Below, in pieces: positions 1 to 8,658 of a DNA stretch of 64,000 bases. This DNA is from Pirellulaceae bacterium (GTDB lineage: Bacteria > Planctomycetota > Planctomycetia > Pirellulales > Pirellulaceae). The position numbers were made by a program, and so were the translations under genes. Position 1 is the stretch's first letter, and each line of letters opens with the position of its first letter. The DNA is taken from NCBI GenBank assembly GCA_018402565.1, contig JAGYIQ010000001.1, forward strand, positions 496,001-560,000. The letters are read 5' to 3'. A model generated the notes under the pieces. The model saw only the letters and a list, made by a program, of their open reading frames with translations. It ran no database searches and was not told where the DNA came from.

Positions 1-816
1 ATCGATGCCATCACCCAGCAACGCGAATTGGTCAGCGAGATTGAAGTCGGCTTGGATGCGGCCGCGACCGTGTCCTTGACCGAGGCCAAAACGGAAGCCG
101 CGGATCTGATCTACACCGTCGAGCAGCTCAATGTTTACCCTGGCAAGTCCGTGCGGAAAGGCGAGGAACTCTGTCATATCGCCAATCATCGCGAATTGTA
201 CGTGCGAGGAGAGGCCTTCGAGACGGATGTGCCAGCGTTGCGACAGGCCATGCAACAGGGATTGGGCCTGACGCTCGAATGGGGCGTGGACGCAGCCACC
301 GAGCGATTGACCGATCTGCCGGTGACCTACATGGACAATCACGTCGATACGCGGACGCAAACCTATCCGTTCTACGTGGCAGTCCCCAATCGCGTCGTCA
401 GCGAACAACAAGACGCGGCGGGTCGCTGGTTTCGCTCCTGGCAATTCAAACCCGGCCAACGCGTACACTTGTACGTGCCGCAAGAGACCTGGCAGCAGCA
501 GTGGGTCCTGCCCAGAACCGCTGTCGTGAGCTCGGGAGCCGAATCGTACGTCTTCCGTCTCGAACCCACCTTGGAAGAGATCGCGTTTGAGCGGTCGACC
601 GCCGAGCGGTTGGAGCGATTGCCGCAACGGAAAGACTGGGCCCTCGAACCGGTGCCCGTCCGAGTCTTGCACCAGGACCGCCAACACGTGGTTCTAGCAG
701 CAGACTCCGAACTGATGGCTGATGACTTGGTGCTGCTAGATAACGCTTACCAAATCTGGTTGGCCTGGAAGATCCAAACGTCCGGCGGTGGTGGCGGGCA
801 CACTCACGAGCACTGA
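1..816 (+). CDS. RND efflux periplasmic adaptor subunit (HlyD/CusB type), 5' partial
   Basis: The frame is open from base 1, so the N-terminus lies outside the window; 271 residues and a TGA stop are present. The protein would link an inner-membrane RND pump to an outer-membrane channel. The visible part fits the C-terminal half of an adaptor: the segment around VYPGKSVRKGEELCHIAN looks like the second half of a lipoyl-like hairpin, and the next ~150 residues read as beta-barrel and membrane-proximal domains. The tail GGGGGHTHEH is His-rich and could bind divalent metal (inference). It lies 24 bp upstream of the RND pump gene, so the two almost certainly form one operon. Substrate is unknown; the partner and His tail favour metal export, but drug export is not excluded. 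Confidence 0.82.
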   Translation: MDAITQQRELVSEIEVGLDAAATVSLTEAKTEAADLIYTVEQLNVYPGKSVRKGEELCHIANHRELYVRGEAFETDVPALRQAMQQGLGLTLEWGVDAATERLTDLPVTYMDNHVDTRTQTYPFYVAVPNRVVSEQQDAAGRWFRSWQFKPGQRVHLYVPQETWQQQWVLPRTAVVSSGAESYVFRLEPTLEEIAFERSTAERLERLPQRKDWALEPVPVRVLHQDRQHVVLAADSELMADDLVLLDNAYQIWLAWKIQTSGGGGGHTHEH

Positions 817-840
817 TCCAGATCACCCCTAACGAGCTCC

Positions 841-3800
841 ATGTTAACAGCCATCATTCAGTTCTCGCTGCAATCACGCGTTTTTGTCGTGGCCGCTGCC
901 CTGGCGTTATTGGCCAGTGGCTGGTTGGTCGTGTCGCAGCTCTCGGTCGACGTTCTGCCCAATCTGACTCGGCCTCGAGTCGTCGTCATCACGGAATGCC
1001 CGGGCATGGCCCCGGAAGAGGTCGAGACGCGGGTCACCATTCCGCTCGAAACCGCGCTCAACGGGGCCACCGATGTGCTGGATGTCCGCAGCAGCTCGGA
1101 CATCGGTCTCTCGATGGTTCAAGTCGAATTCGATTGGGGGCAAGACGTCTTCCGCGCTCGGCAAATCGTCCAAGAACGATTGGCGACGGTCTCCGAGCGT
1201 TTGCCAGCTGAGGTTCAACCGCAACTCGCTCCGATCGCCTCGCTCTTGGGACAGATCCTGCTGATCGGCATGTGGAGTGAAAACGAGGAGCTCAGTCCGC
1301 TCGAGCTGCGCACCCAAGCCGAATGGGTGGTGGCGCAGCGTCTGAGATCTTTGCCGGGAGTGGCCCAAGTCATCACGATGGGCGGCGGTCGCAAACAGAT
1401 CCAGGTCCTGGTCGATCTGCACCGCATGCACACGTACGAAGTCTCCTTGGAGGAGATCGAAACCGCGTTGCAAAACGCCAACTTGAATGTCACCGGTGGC
1501 TTTGTCGAAGACGGGGCGGAAGAATTGTTGGTCCGCGGACTGGGTCGCGTCGCCTCGCCCGCCGAGTTGGAGAAGATCGTTGTCAAAGCCATGGCCCCGC
1601 GACCGATTCTCTTGGGGCAAGTCGCTCGCGTGATCGAAGGTCCGCAAGCCAAACGCGGCGATAGCTCCATCAACAGCCGCCCCGCCGTGGTGCTGACGAT
1701 TCAGAAGCAACCCACTGCCGACACGCGGCAACTGACTCAGCAGATCCTCGAGCAATTGGCGGAACTGCAACCCTCCCTGCCAGCGGGCGTGATCCTACGT
1801 CCCACCTACCAACAACGCGACTTTATCGATCTGGGGATCGCCAATGTGGTCGCCGCACTCCGCGACGGTTCAGTGCTCGTTGCCGCCATCCTGTTTGTGT
1901 TTCTGCTCAACGTGCGGACTACGTTGATCGTCTTGATCGTCATTCCTTTGTCGCTGGCCCTGACGCTGTTGGTCTTCTACCAATGGAACCTGAGCATCAA
2001 CGTGATGACCTTGGGTGGTATGGCGGTCGGTCTGGGTATGTTGGTCGACGATGCCATCGTGGGCGTCGAAAATTCGTTCCGCCGCTTGAGACAGCGGCTG
2101 GGAACGACGCCCACCTTGTCAGCGACGGAAATCGTCTATGAAGCCACCAAAGAAGTCTTGGGCGCGATTGTCATCAGCACCGTCTTGGTCATAGTGGTGT
2201 TCTCACCGCTGTTGTGGTTGACCGGCATGGAGGGACGGCTGTTCACCCCATTGGCCATCGCGTACCTGGTGTCCATTTGCGCCTCGACCTTGGTGGCCCT
2301 CACGGTCACACCGGCCCTCTGCCTGCTGTGGCTACCTGCCAGCCTCAAGCGAGAAGCCGAACCGCGCGACTCGTGGTTGGTGATCGGCTTAAAAGCTCTC
2401 GCCACACCCTTGATTCAATTCAGCTTGCGTCCCTCCGGTTTGGCGATTGGCTTGGCACTGTTGGTCGGCGGCTTGATCTGGACCGGGACAGCCGCCAGTC
2501 GCTTGGGGCGTGACTTCTTGCCGGCCTTCGACGAAGGAGCCACGCAAGTCAACCTGTACGCCGCGCCCGGCACCTCTCTCGAGCAGATGTGGCAGATGAG
2601 CCAAGTGGCCGACCAACGTTTTGAAAAACTACGGAAATCCGACGAAAATCCCCAGGCACCGTTGCTCGATTTCACCTGTAAAATCGGACGCGCTGAACAA
2701 GACGAACACGTCATGGGTGTGCATGTGGCGGAATATGTCATGACCTTGAACCCAGCCAGTAACGTGTCGCGCGAGGAAATGATCGAACAATTGACCGACG
2801 CGGTCGATGACCTGCCCGGCCTGGAGCATGAGATCGAACAGCCCATCGCTCACCTGATCAGCCACATGCTTTCCGGAGTCGCCGCGCAAATCGCCATCAA
2901 AATCCAAGGCGATGATCTGGAGGTGCTACGCAGCAAGGCCGAAGAAGTTCGTACCGCCATCGAATCGATTCCGGGTTTGGCCGAGCCCTTTGTCGAGCAA
3001 CAACAGCTGATCCCACAGTTGCGGATGGAACTGAATTACGATGCCTTGGCCGACCATGGCCTAACCGCTCGCGAAGTGACGCACATGATCGAGACGGCGA
3101 TCCAAGGCCGAGTCGTATCGCAATTGACCGATGGCCAACGATTCTTTGATATCCTCCTGCGCATGGAGGACGAGTATCGCTTGGACTTGCGAGAATTGGG
3201 TCGGTTGCCGCTGGAACGAGCCGACGGCGCTCGCGTGCTGCTGGAGTCGGTCGCCACCATCCAACGGGGCGGCGGCCCGAATACCATCAATCGCGAGAAA
3301 GCTCGGCGGCGAATCGTCATTCGCGTCAACACGCAGGGCCGAGACTTGGGCAGTGCCGTCGCCGCCATTCGCCAACGAGTGAGTGAAGCGGTGACGATGC
3401 CCGAGGGTTACTTTGTGACTTACGGTGGTCAATTCGAGGCCCGCCAGTCGGCCGAAGCCCGACTGCTGATCTTCTCGTTGGTGGCCGCCGTCATGGTCTG
3501 TGGTGTGTTGTATTCGGTCTACCCTTCCGTCTCGCACGTGCTGCAAATCCTGGGGGCCGTACCCGCGGCAGTTATCGGCGGCATCGCGGCGTTGGTCTGG
3601 ACCGAACAATCGCTCTCGATCGCGGCCCTCGTCGGCTTCATCTCACTGGCGGGCGTCGCTACACGGAACGGCCTGCTCTTGATCGGCACCTACCAAGCTT
3701 ACGAAGCCGAAGGGACCTGTACCCCCGCGTTGCTGTTGCAGGGTAGCTTGGAACGCTTGGCACCCGTCCTGATGTCATCGCTGACCACGGGACTTGGGCT

Positions 3801-3948
3801 GATGCCATTGGTGATCGGCGGCACCCAACCCGGCAAAGAAATTCTCTATCCCGTCGCCACCGTGATCGTCGGCGGACTGGTCACCGCCACTCTGGCCGAA
3901 TTCATGATCCGACCCGGCCTGTACTGGTTCGCCCGCCGCTTCCAATAA
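841..3948 (+). CDS. RND efflux pump, CusA/CzcA-like inner-membrane transporter
   Basis: This 1035-residue protein has the usual length and architecture of a proton-driven RND permease: TM1 (residues ~12-32), a large periplasmic loop, TM2-6 (~335-500), a second large loop and TM8-12 (~870-1030). The N-terminal signature PEEVETRVTIPLETALNG, followed by RSSSDIGLSMVQVEF and RQIVQERL, is typical of the CusA/CzcA branch. TM4 carries GMLVDDAIVGVENSF with the paired aspartates of the proton relay; this wording is closer to HAE-type pumps than to classical metal pumps, so substrate class is ambiguous. The ATG at 841 was chosen because it begins the canonical N-terminal helix; the ribosome site is weak, which suggests translational dependence on the adaptor gene upstream. 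Confidence 0.9.
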   Translation: MLTAIIQFSLQSRVFVVAAALALLASGWLVVSQLSVDVLPNLTRPRVVVITECPGMAPEEVETRVTIPLETALNGATDVLDVRSSSDIGLSMVQVEFDWGQDVFRARQIVQERLATVSERLPAEVQPQLAPIASLLGQILLIGMWSENEELSPLELRTQAEWVVAQRLRSLPGVAQVITMGGGRKQIQVLVDLHRMHTYEVSLEEIETALQNANLNVTGGFVEDGAEELLVRGLGRVASPAELEKIVVKAMAPRPILLGQVARVIEGPQAKRGDSSINSRPAVVLTIQKQPTADTRQLTQQILEQLAELQPSLPAGVILRPTYQQRDFIDLGIANVVAALRDGSVLVAAILFVFLLNVRTTLIVLIVIPLSLALTLLVFYQWNLSINVMTLGGMAVGLGMLVDDAIVGVENSFRRLRQRLGTTPTLSATEIVYEATKEVLGAIVISTVLVIVVFSPLLWLTGMEGRLFTPLAIAYLVSICASTLVALTVTPALCLLWLPASLKREAEPRDSWLVIGLKALATPLIQFSLRPSGLAIGLALLVGGLIWTGTAASRLGRDFLPAFDEGATQVNLYAAPGTSLEQMWQMSQVADQRFEKLRKSDENPQAPLLDFTCKIGRAEQDEHVMGVHVAEYVMTLNPASNVSREEMIEQLTDAVDDLPGLEHEIEQPIAHLISHMLSGVAAQIAIKIQGDDLEVLRSKAEEVRTAIESIPGLAEPFVEQQQLIPQLRMELNYDALADHGLTAREVTHMIETAIQGRVVSQLTDGQRFFDILLRMEDEYRLDLRELGRLPLERADGARVLLESVATIQRGGGPNTINREKARRRIVIRVNTQGRDLGSAVAAIRQRVSEAVTMPEGYFVTYGGQFEARQSAEARLLIFSLVAAVMVCGVLYSVYPSVSHVLQILGAVPAAVIGGIAALVWTEQSLSIAALVGFISLAGVATRNGLLLIGTYQAYEAEGTCTPALLLQGSLERLAPVLMSSLTTGLGLMPLVIGGTQPGKEILYPVATVIVGGLVTATLAEFMIRPGLYWFARRFQ

Positions 3949-3979
3949 CGAGCGAGGAAGTACGCAGAGAAGTCTTGAC

Positions 3980-4100
3980 TCGGGGATGGTGCGTTGCGCA
4001 AGTCGATCCTTCGTGGCCCGACGTTTTGAATTTTTCGGATGACGTTGATTGCGCGAGAAAATCTGTTTTGTTATCACTTGCTCCACGACACCCTACGAAT
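3980..4100. repeat. Family B inverted-repeat element, degenerate copy
   Basis: The left part (3981-4005) matches the left inner arm of the copies at 36618 and 60906 (cggggctggtgcattccgca) with about three differences, and the right part at 4087-4098 has the shared gacaccctacga. The middle is strongly diverged. Just upstream, bases 3954-3971 resemble an orphan fragment of the 106-bp array unit, so this relic lies at or inside the edge of that array. Confidence 0.5.
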
Positions 4101-4113
4101 GCCTCCAGCCTTG

Positions 4114-5203
4114 CCCATCTCTCGTGGTTTAACTTTTCTGCTGACCCGAAGGAGAAACACCGCAGAGGGAGGAAGTACGCAGAGAATTCCGAGCGACCGC
4201 TGTCTTCCTCTGCGACCTTCCCATCTCTCGCGGTTCAAATTTTCTGCTGGCCCAAAGGAGAAACACCGCAGAGGGAGGAAGTACGCAGAGAATACCAATC
4301 GACCGCTGTCTTCCTCTGCGACCTTCCCATCTCTCGCGGTTCAAATTTTCTGCTGGCCCAAAGGAGAAACACCGCAGAGGGAGGAAGTACGCAGAGAATA
4401 CCGATCGACCGCTGTCTTCCTCTGCGACCTTCCCATCTCTCGCGGTTCAAATTTTCTGCTGGCCCAAAGGAGAAACACCGCAGAGGGAGGAAGTACGCAG
4501 AGAATACCGATCGACCGCTGTCTTCCTCTGCGACCTTCCCATCTCTCGCGGTTCAAATTTTCTGCTGGCCCAAAGGAGAAACACCGCAGAGGGAGGAAGT
4601 ACGCAGAGAATACCGATCGACCGCTGTCTTCCTCTGCGACCTTCCCATCTCTCGCGGTTCAAATTTTCTGCTGGCCCAAAGGAGAAACACCGCAGAGGGA
4701 GGAAGTACGCAGAGAATACCGATCGACCGCTGTCTTCCTCTGCGACCTTCCCATCTCTCGCGGTTCAAATTTTCTGCTGGCCCAAAGGAGAAACACCGCA
4801 GAGGGAGGAAGTACGCAGAGAATACCGATCGACCGCTGTCTTCCTCTGCGACCTTCCCATCTCTCGCGGTTCAAATTTTCTGCTGGCCCAAAGGAGAAAC
4901 ACCGCAGAGGGAGGAAGTACGCAGAGAATACCGATCGACCGCTGTCTTCCTCTGCGACCTTCCCATCTCTCGCGGTTCAAATTTTCTGCTGGCCCAAAGG
5001 AGAAACACCGCAGAGGGAGGAAGTACGCAGAGAATACCGATCGACCGCTGTCTTCCTCTGCGACCTTCCCATCTCTCGCGGTTCAATTTTTCTGCTGGCC
5101 CGAAGGAGAAACACCGCAGAGGGAGGAAGTACGCAGAGAATACCGATCGACCGCTGTCTTCCTCTGCGACCTTCCCATCTCTCGCGGTTAAAATTTTCCC
5201 ATC
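4114..5203. repeat. Tandem array, 106-bp unit, 10 full copies plus a partial one
   Basis: The anchor cccatctctcg recurs exactly every 106 bp: 4114, 4220, 4326, 4432, 4538, 4644, 4750, 4856, 4962, 5068 and a truncated 11th copy at 5174. Central copies are almost identical; the first, second and tenth carry private substitutions, the pattern expected from unequal exchange. Each unit holds a bulged inverted repeat (cgcagag...gaag against cttcctctgcg), so its RNA could fold. There are no unique spacers. 106 is not a multiple of three, and the long open frames through the array cycle through all phases, so I treat them as non-coding. The array ends at the stop codon of the convergent oxidoreductase gene. 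Confidence 0.97.
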
Positions 5204-6655
5204 TCACGAAGCGCTGGAGGCGGCCGTGGTCGATCTCCCAGCCGACATCAAATAATTATCCACGTCGTTGGACACAATCACACCATAATTGATCGTACCC
5301 AACCACCCGGACATGATGATCCCGACGCTGCCGGCGTGATACAGGCCGGGGATTTGCTGCGGCAGGGCCCGGCTGACCTCCAACCCCTCGAACTTGGTCC
5401 CGAAACTGGACCCATGGAAGTGCTGCGTGTAGTGATGAAAGGTTCGCGGCGTCGCGGCCTCGGCATGCACGATCTTCTCGCGACAGTTAGGCAAGTACTT
5501 CTCCAGTGCATCGAGCGTGGTCTCGACCAAATCCTGCTTACTGGCCTCGTACGCTTCCTCATCCAAGTCCGCCCAATCTTCCCACCGCGCGTTGGTGCTG
5601 GAGACAATCAAGTGCCTCGCCTTGGACTCGGGCCGCATGTCCGGATAATAAAAGCTAAACGTGCGGCTGGTGATATCCCGACTCAACAACAGGTCCGTTT
5701 GGAACCGGGCCGCCGTGGAACTGAACAACAAATCGCCCGTCGAGCGATCGACGGTCTCGTCGGGACCCAAGGCCATATAGACCTGCGTACTGGAGTTGTT
5801 CACCCGCACTGCCTGGGCCTGATCGCAGAAGTTGCGGTCCAAGTATTCCTCGCCCACCAATTGGAACAGCGTGTTGCGCAGGTTGGCATTCGAGACCACG
5901 ACCGGCGTTTGAATCGTGCGACCACCGACTTGAATGCCCACGACCTTGCCGTTCTCGATCAGAATCTTCTCCGCGGGACTATTGATCGCGATGTCCACGC
6001 CGTTGGCGACCAACTCCTTCTGCATCAACTTGATCAAGTGGTCGGTGCCGCCGCGGAACACGTAGACACCTTTGGACATAAAGTTCGAGAACACAATGCC
6101 GTAGGTGATCGCCGGATCCTCCAATGTGGAGCCGTTGGCATACGTGATCGGCTCCATCAACAGGCGTACGACATCTTCTCGACCGGGAAAGAACTTCTCG
6201 AACAATTGGCCCGTCGTTGTCTCCTGCTCGTCGTAGAAATTCATCCCGCGAGCCGTATCGAAGAAGGCCTTGATCACCGCCGGCTCGATGCCAAAGCGTT
6301 GCTCCAACAAAGCGGTGAAGTCTTCGCGATTGTACTTGGTGGTCAGCGAAAACATCGGGTTGTCGAACCGCACGCCCTCCAACGGGACAATCGAGTCAGC
6401 GATTTCGGAAGACCAATACCGCTTGCAACTCTTGACCATGCCGTAAGGGAAGCCGTGCAGCGAAATGTCAAAGATGTGCCCGCCCGGTCGCTTGAACCAT
6501 GTCGCCAAGCCCCCCAACTTGTAATGTTGCTCCAACAGCAAGACGCGTCGACCGCTGCGGCCCAAGATGTTGGCCGCTGTCAGGCCACCGAGGCCACTGC
6601 CGATAACAACGACATCGTAGCGATCCTGGATATTTTTGAGAAAATCTTTGGGCAT
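5204..6655 (-). CDS. FAD-dependent phytoene-desaturase/carotenoid-isomerase-like oxidoreductase (1)
   Basis: The 483-residue product begins with an FAD/NAD Rossmann motif, [17 protein letters not shown] (residues ~15-31), followed by [16 protein letters not shown], the layout of the CrtI/CrtISO family. That family desaturates, isomerises or saturates polyene chains. The C-terminal part has the family's second dinucleotide region ([11 protein letters not shown]). It is the last gene of a minus-strand set that starts with a ketosynthase (9924) and an ACP (8400), 57 bp after a second member of the same family, so a role on ACP-bound or released acyl/polyene chains is more likely than classical carotenogenesis, for which no phytoene synthase is seen here. 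The coding end abuts the 106-bp array. Confidence 0.8.
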   Translation of the reverse strand: MPKDFLKNIQDRYDVVVIGSGLGGLTAANILGRSGRRVLLLEQHYKLGGLATWFKRPGGHIFDISLHGFPYGMVKSCKRYWSSEIADSIVPLEGVRFDNPMFSLTTKYNREDFTALLEQRFGIEPAVIKAFFDTARGMNFYDEQETTTGQLFEKFFPGREDVVRLLMEPITYANGSTLEDPAITYGIVFSNFMSKGVYVFRGGTDHLIKLMQKELVANGVDIAINSPAEKILIENGKVVGIQVGGRTIQTPVVVSNANLRNTLFQLVGEEYLDRNFCDQAQAVRVNNSSTQVYMALGPDETVDRSTGDLLFSSTAARFQTDLLLSRDITSRTFSFYYPDMRPESKARHLIVSSTNARWEDWADLDEEAYEASKQDLVETTLDALEKYLPNCREKIVHAEAATPRTFHHYTQHFHGSSFGTKFEGLEVSRALPQQIPGLYHAGSVGIIMSGWLGTINYGVIVSNDVDNYLMSAGRSTTAASSAS

Positions 6656-6712
6656 GGAATAAACTCGCTGTGGCTGGTCCGTCCAGGGGGGATGTTCAGG
6701 CGATCGGCACGG

Positions 6713-8104
6713 CTACTTCAAACAGTGTTGGTTGGCGATGGAAATACCGCTGATGATCGCGCCCACGATCCCAACAAACCCCTGGTCGGTACCGCAGACA
6801 AACACGTTCTCCAACTGCGTCCGACCATCCAACCGCTTCTGCGGAGCACCGTAGACCGCGCCGTTGTCGTGCCATGTGAACCGCTTGATGGTGGTCGGTG
6901 TGAACATGTCCGTGTCGATCGCGTGGTGCCGAAACTCCGGTACGAACCGCACCGCACTGTCGGCGGACAGATCGTACCACCGGAGTTTCTCGCGGCGATA
7001 GGCCGCTTCGTCCAACGACCGCCACCGCTCAAAATCCGCAATCGAAGTGATGCGCACCACCCCATCGGACAATTGTTGATCGTCAGCGTACAGGTAGTTG
7101 TTCGGCGAACAGACAACTCCAGTGCGGACATCGCACAAACCATCCTGCGGTGGTCGCCAATCAAACCGCTCGCTGTCGTTATAGAAGACGATCGTGTCCT
7201 CCATGCCCAATTTGGCCGGCATACAGTCCAGCGTGGTGATCGTCTCGATGAACGTCAACTGGCCCGCCTCCTGCTGCACGGCCACTTCACTCTGCCCCAT
7301 CAACCGCTGCGTCTCCACCCAACCGGCCGACGACAGGATCCGCTTGGCTTGGATCTCGCGACCATCGTCCAAAATCACGCCAACCGCCTGATCCCCGTCC
7401 CGCACAATCTCCTGCACCCCATGCCGCAACAGCAACTGGCCGCCCAAGGACCGGAACTTCTTGACCAAGTGCTTGAGAATCAGCCGGACACCACGTAGCG
7501 GCCGAGCAAATCCTTCCAGGAAGATGCTGCGAAACATGATGCAGAACTGCCCCCAGTCCATGTCGTGTTGCCGCGCGTTGCCGTACCACATCAGCGGGCA
7601 CAAAATCATGTCGATCAACAGCGGATCGGAAAAGATCTGCCCCAGGACTTTCCGGGTGGAGATCTCAAAGGCGGCTTGGTCCAGATCGTCGTACTCCAGC
7701 ACCTGGCTGCGCAGGTTGGCAAACGCCTGGACCTGGTCGGGAAAACACCGAGCGATCTCGGCCTCGAGCAACATGATGTCGTTGGAAAACGCCAGACTCA
7801 CGCCGGGGAAGGCAATCCGCGATTGATTCTGCGGGGCCAAGGCAAAATCTTCCCACTGGAATCTCAACTGCCGCAGCAAACGCGACAGGGGGCCCTTCTT
7901 GGCCCCCTTGGGCGTGAAGTTGGTTACCGCATGCAAGCCCACGTCGTAATCGCGACCACCGGTCCGATAGAAAGAGTTGAGTCCGCCGATCGTCTTATGC
8001 CGCTCGACGATCGCCACGCTCTGGTCGTAATACGCCAAGCGAATGCCGGCCGCCAGCCCACTCATGCCGGCACCGATGATCAGCGTATCGTAGGCTTGCG
8101 TCAT
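6713..8104 (-). CDS. FAD-dependent phytoene-desaturase-like oxidoreductase (2)
   Basis: This 463-residue protein opens with the FAD-binding motif TLIIGAGMSGLAAGIRLAYY and the following VERHKTIGGLNSFY, typical of CrtI-type amine-oxidase-fold enzymes, and ends with the conserved VFVCGTDQGFVGIVGAIISG region that closes over the FAD. It is clearly diverged from the neighbouring oxidoreductase, so the two probably act at different steps. It lies 38 bp downstream of the ACP gene and 57 bp upstream of oxidoreductase 1, all on the minus strand. Function is inferred from context: desaturation, isomerisation or reduction of a chain built by the KAS/ACP pair. Substrate unknown. Confidence 0.8.
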   Translation of the reverse strand: MTQAYDTLIIGAGMSGLAAGIRLAYYDQSVAIVERHKTIGGLNSFYRTGGRDYDVGLHAVTNFTPKGAKKGPLSRLLRQLRFQWEDFALAPQNQSRIAFPGVSLAFSNDIMLLEAEIARCFPDQVQAFANLRSQVLEYDDLDQAAFEISTRKVLGQIFSDPLLIDMILCPLMWYGNARQHDMDWGQFCIMFRSIFLEGFARPLRGVRLILKHLVKKFRSLGGQLLLRHGVQEIVRDGDQAVGVILDDGREIQAKRILSSAGWVETQRLMGQSEVAVQQEAGQLTFIETITTLDCMPAKLGMEDTIVFYNDSERFDWRPPQDGLCDVRTGVVCSPNNYLYADDQQLSDGVVRITSIADFERWRSLDEAAYRREKLRWYDLSADSAVRFVPEFRHHAIDTDMFTPTTIKRFTWHDNGAVYGAPQKRLDGRTQLENVFVCGTDQGFVGIVGAIISGISIANQHCLK

Positions 8105-8142
8105 GACGGGGGTTTGCTCAGGAACAGGTCGATCCGACCGAA

Positions 8143-8400
8143 CTACTTGGCAATCTCCGCCATTTTCGGAGTCAGATAACTGACCGTGCTGTCCATCGAG
8201 GCCAATTGGCCGTACTCCTCTTCGGGAATCTGCACGCGGTAACGCTTCCGCAATTCCATGACGATGTCCAGGAAGTCCATGCTGTCCAGCTCCAACTGTT
8301 CGCGGAAGGCGACGGCATCATCCAGCGACCCTAGATCTTCATCCGGGGCGATATCGCCTAAAATCTCGATGATGACTTCGCGAATTTCCTCTGGAGCCAT
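8143..8400 (-). CDS. Acyl carrier protein (specialised)
   Basis: An 85-residue carrier protein that would hold growing acyl chains on a phosphopantetheine arm. The attachment motif LELDSMDFLDIVMELRKRY places the modified serine at residue 40, and the strongly acidic helix-rich sequence fits the ACP fold. I start at 8400 (MAPEEIRE) because AGGAGAG lies eight bases upstream; a longer in-frame start at 8454 adds an unrelated basic, Cys-containing leader. It sits between a ketosynthase gene and two CrtI-like oxidoreductases, so it is probably dedicated to that pathway rather than the housekeeping AcpP. Confidence 0.88.
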   Translation of the reverse strand: MAPEEIREVIIEILGDIAPDEDLGSLDDAVAFREQLELDSMDFLDIVMELRKRYRVQIPEEEYGQLASMDSTVSYLTPKMAEIAK

Positions 8401-8468
8401 GTCCCAAACTCTCCTGTCGATGCAAAAATAATGGCACTTCGGACTCGACAACAATTAACCCACCGAAC

Positions 8469-8505
8469 TGGAAATCAGCCGAAGTGCGTTAGCACCCGGT
8501 TTTCG
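8469..8505. repeat. Family C short hairpin repeat
   Basis: The core agtgcgttagcacccggtt recurs at 45.3 kb (two copies) and 61.1 kb. In those copies it folds as CCGG-A-GTGC, loop GTTA, GCAC-CCGG: an 8-bp stem with one bulged base. Here the left arm reads ccgaagtgc, so one pair is lost. It lies between the ACP and ketosynthase genes, where it could attenuate or process a shared transcript. Confidence 0.75.
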
Positions 8506-8658
8506 CGAGAACTGGGCGCTGGCCCGTTCCGGCTAACTCGGCAACCTAATTGCGGACGATTCCTTTTCTCAAGTCTGCTCTAAACTCAAACCCAATCACC
8601 CAGCCCCCAAATCGCCCCCCCAGCGAGCCGCTCATTATGCAAATTTGAGCGGTTTCCT

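Noticed and set aside
3975..5292. Two long plus-strand open frames (over 400 codons) through the 106-bp array
   Set aside because: The unit is 106 bp, so any frame cycles through all three phases; the peptides are repeats of a satellite without stops, with no ribosome site or family match.
5336..7498. 720-codon open frame antisense to the oxidoreductases
   Set aside because: It covers two well-supported minus-strand genes; the length is a by-product of GC-rich codon usage.
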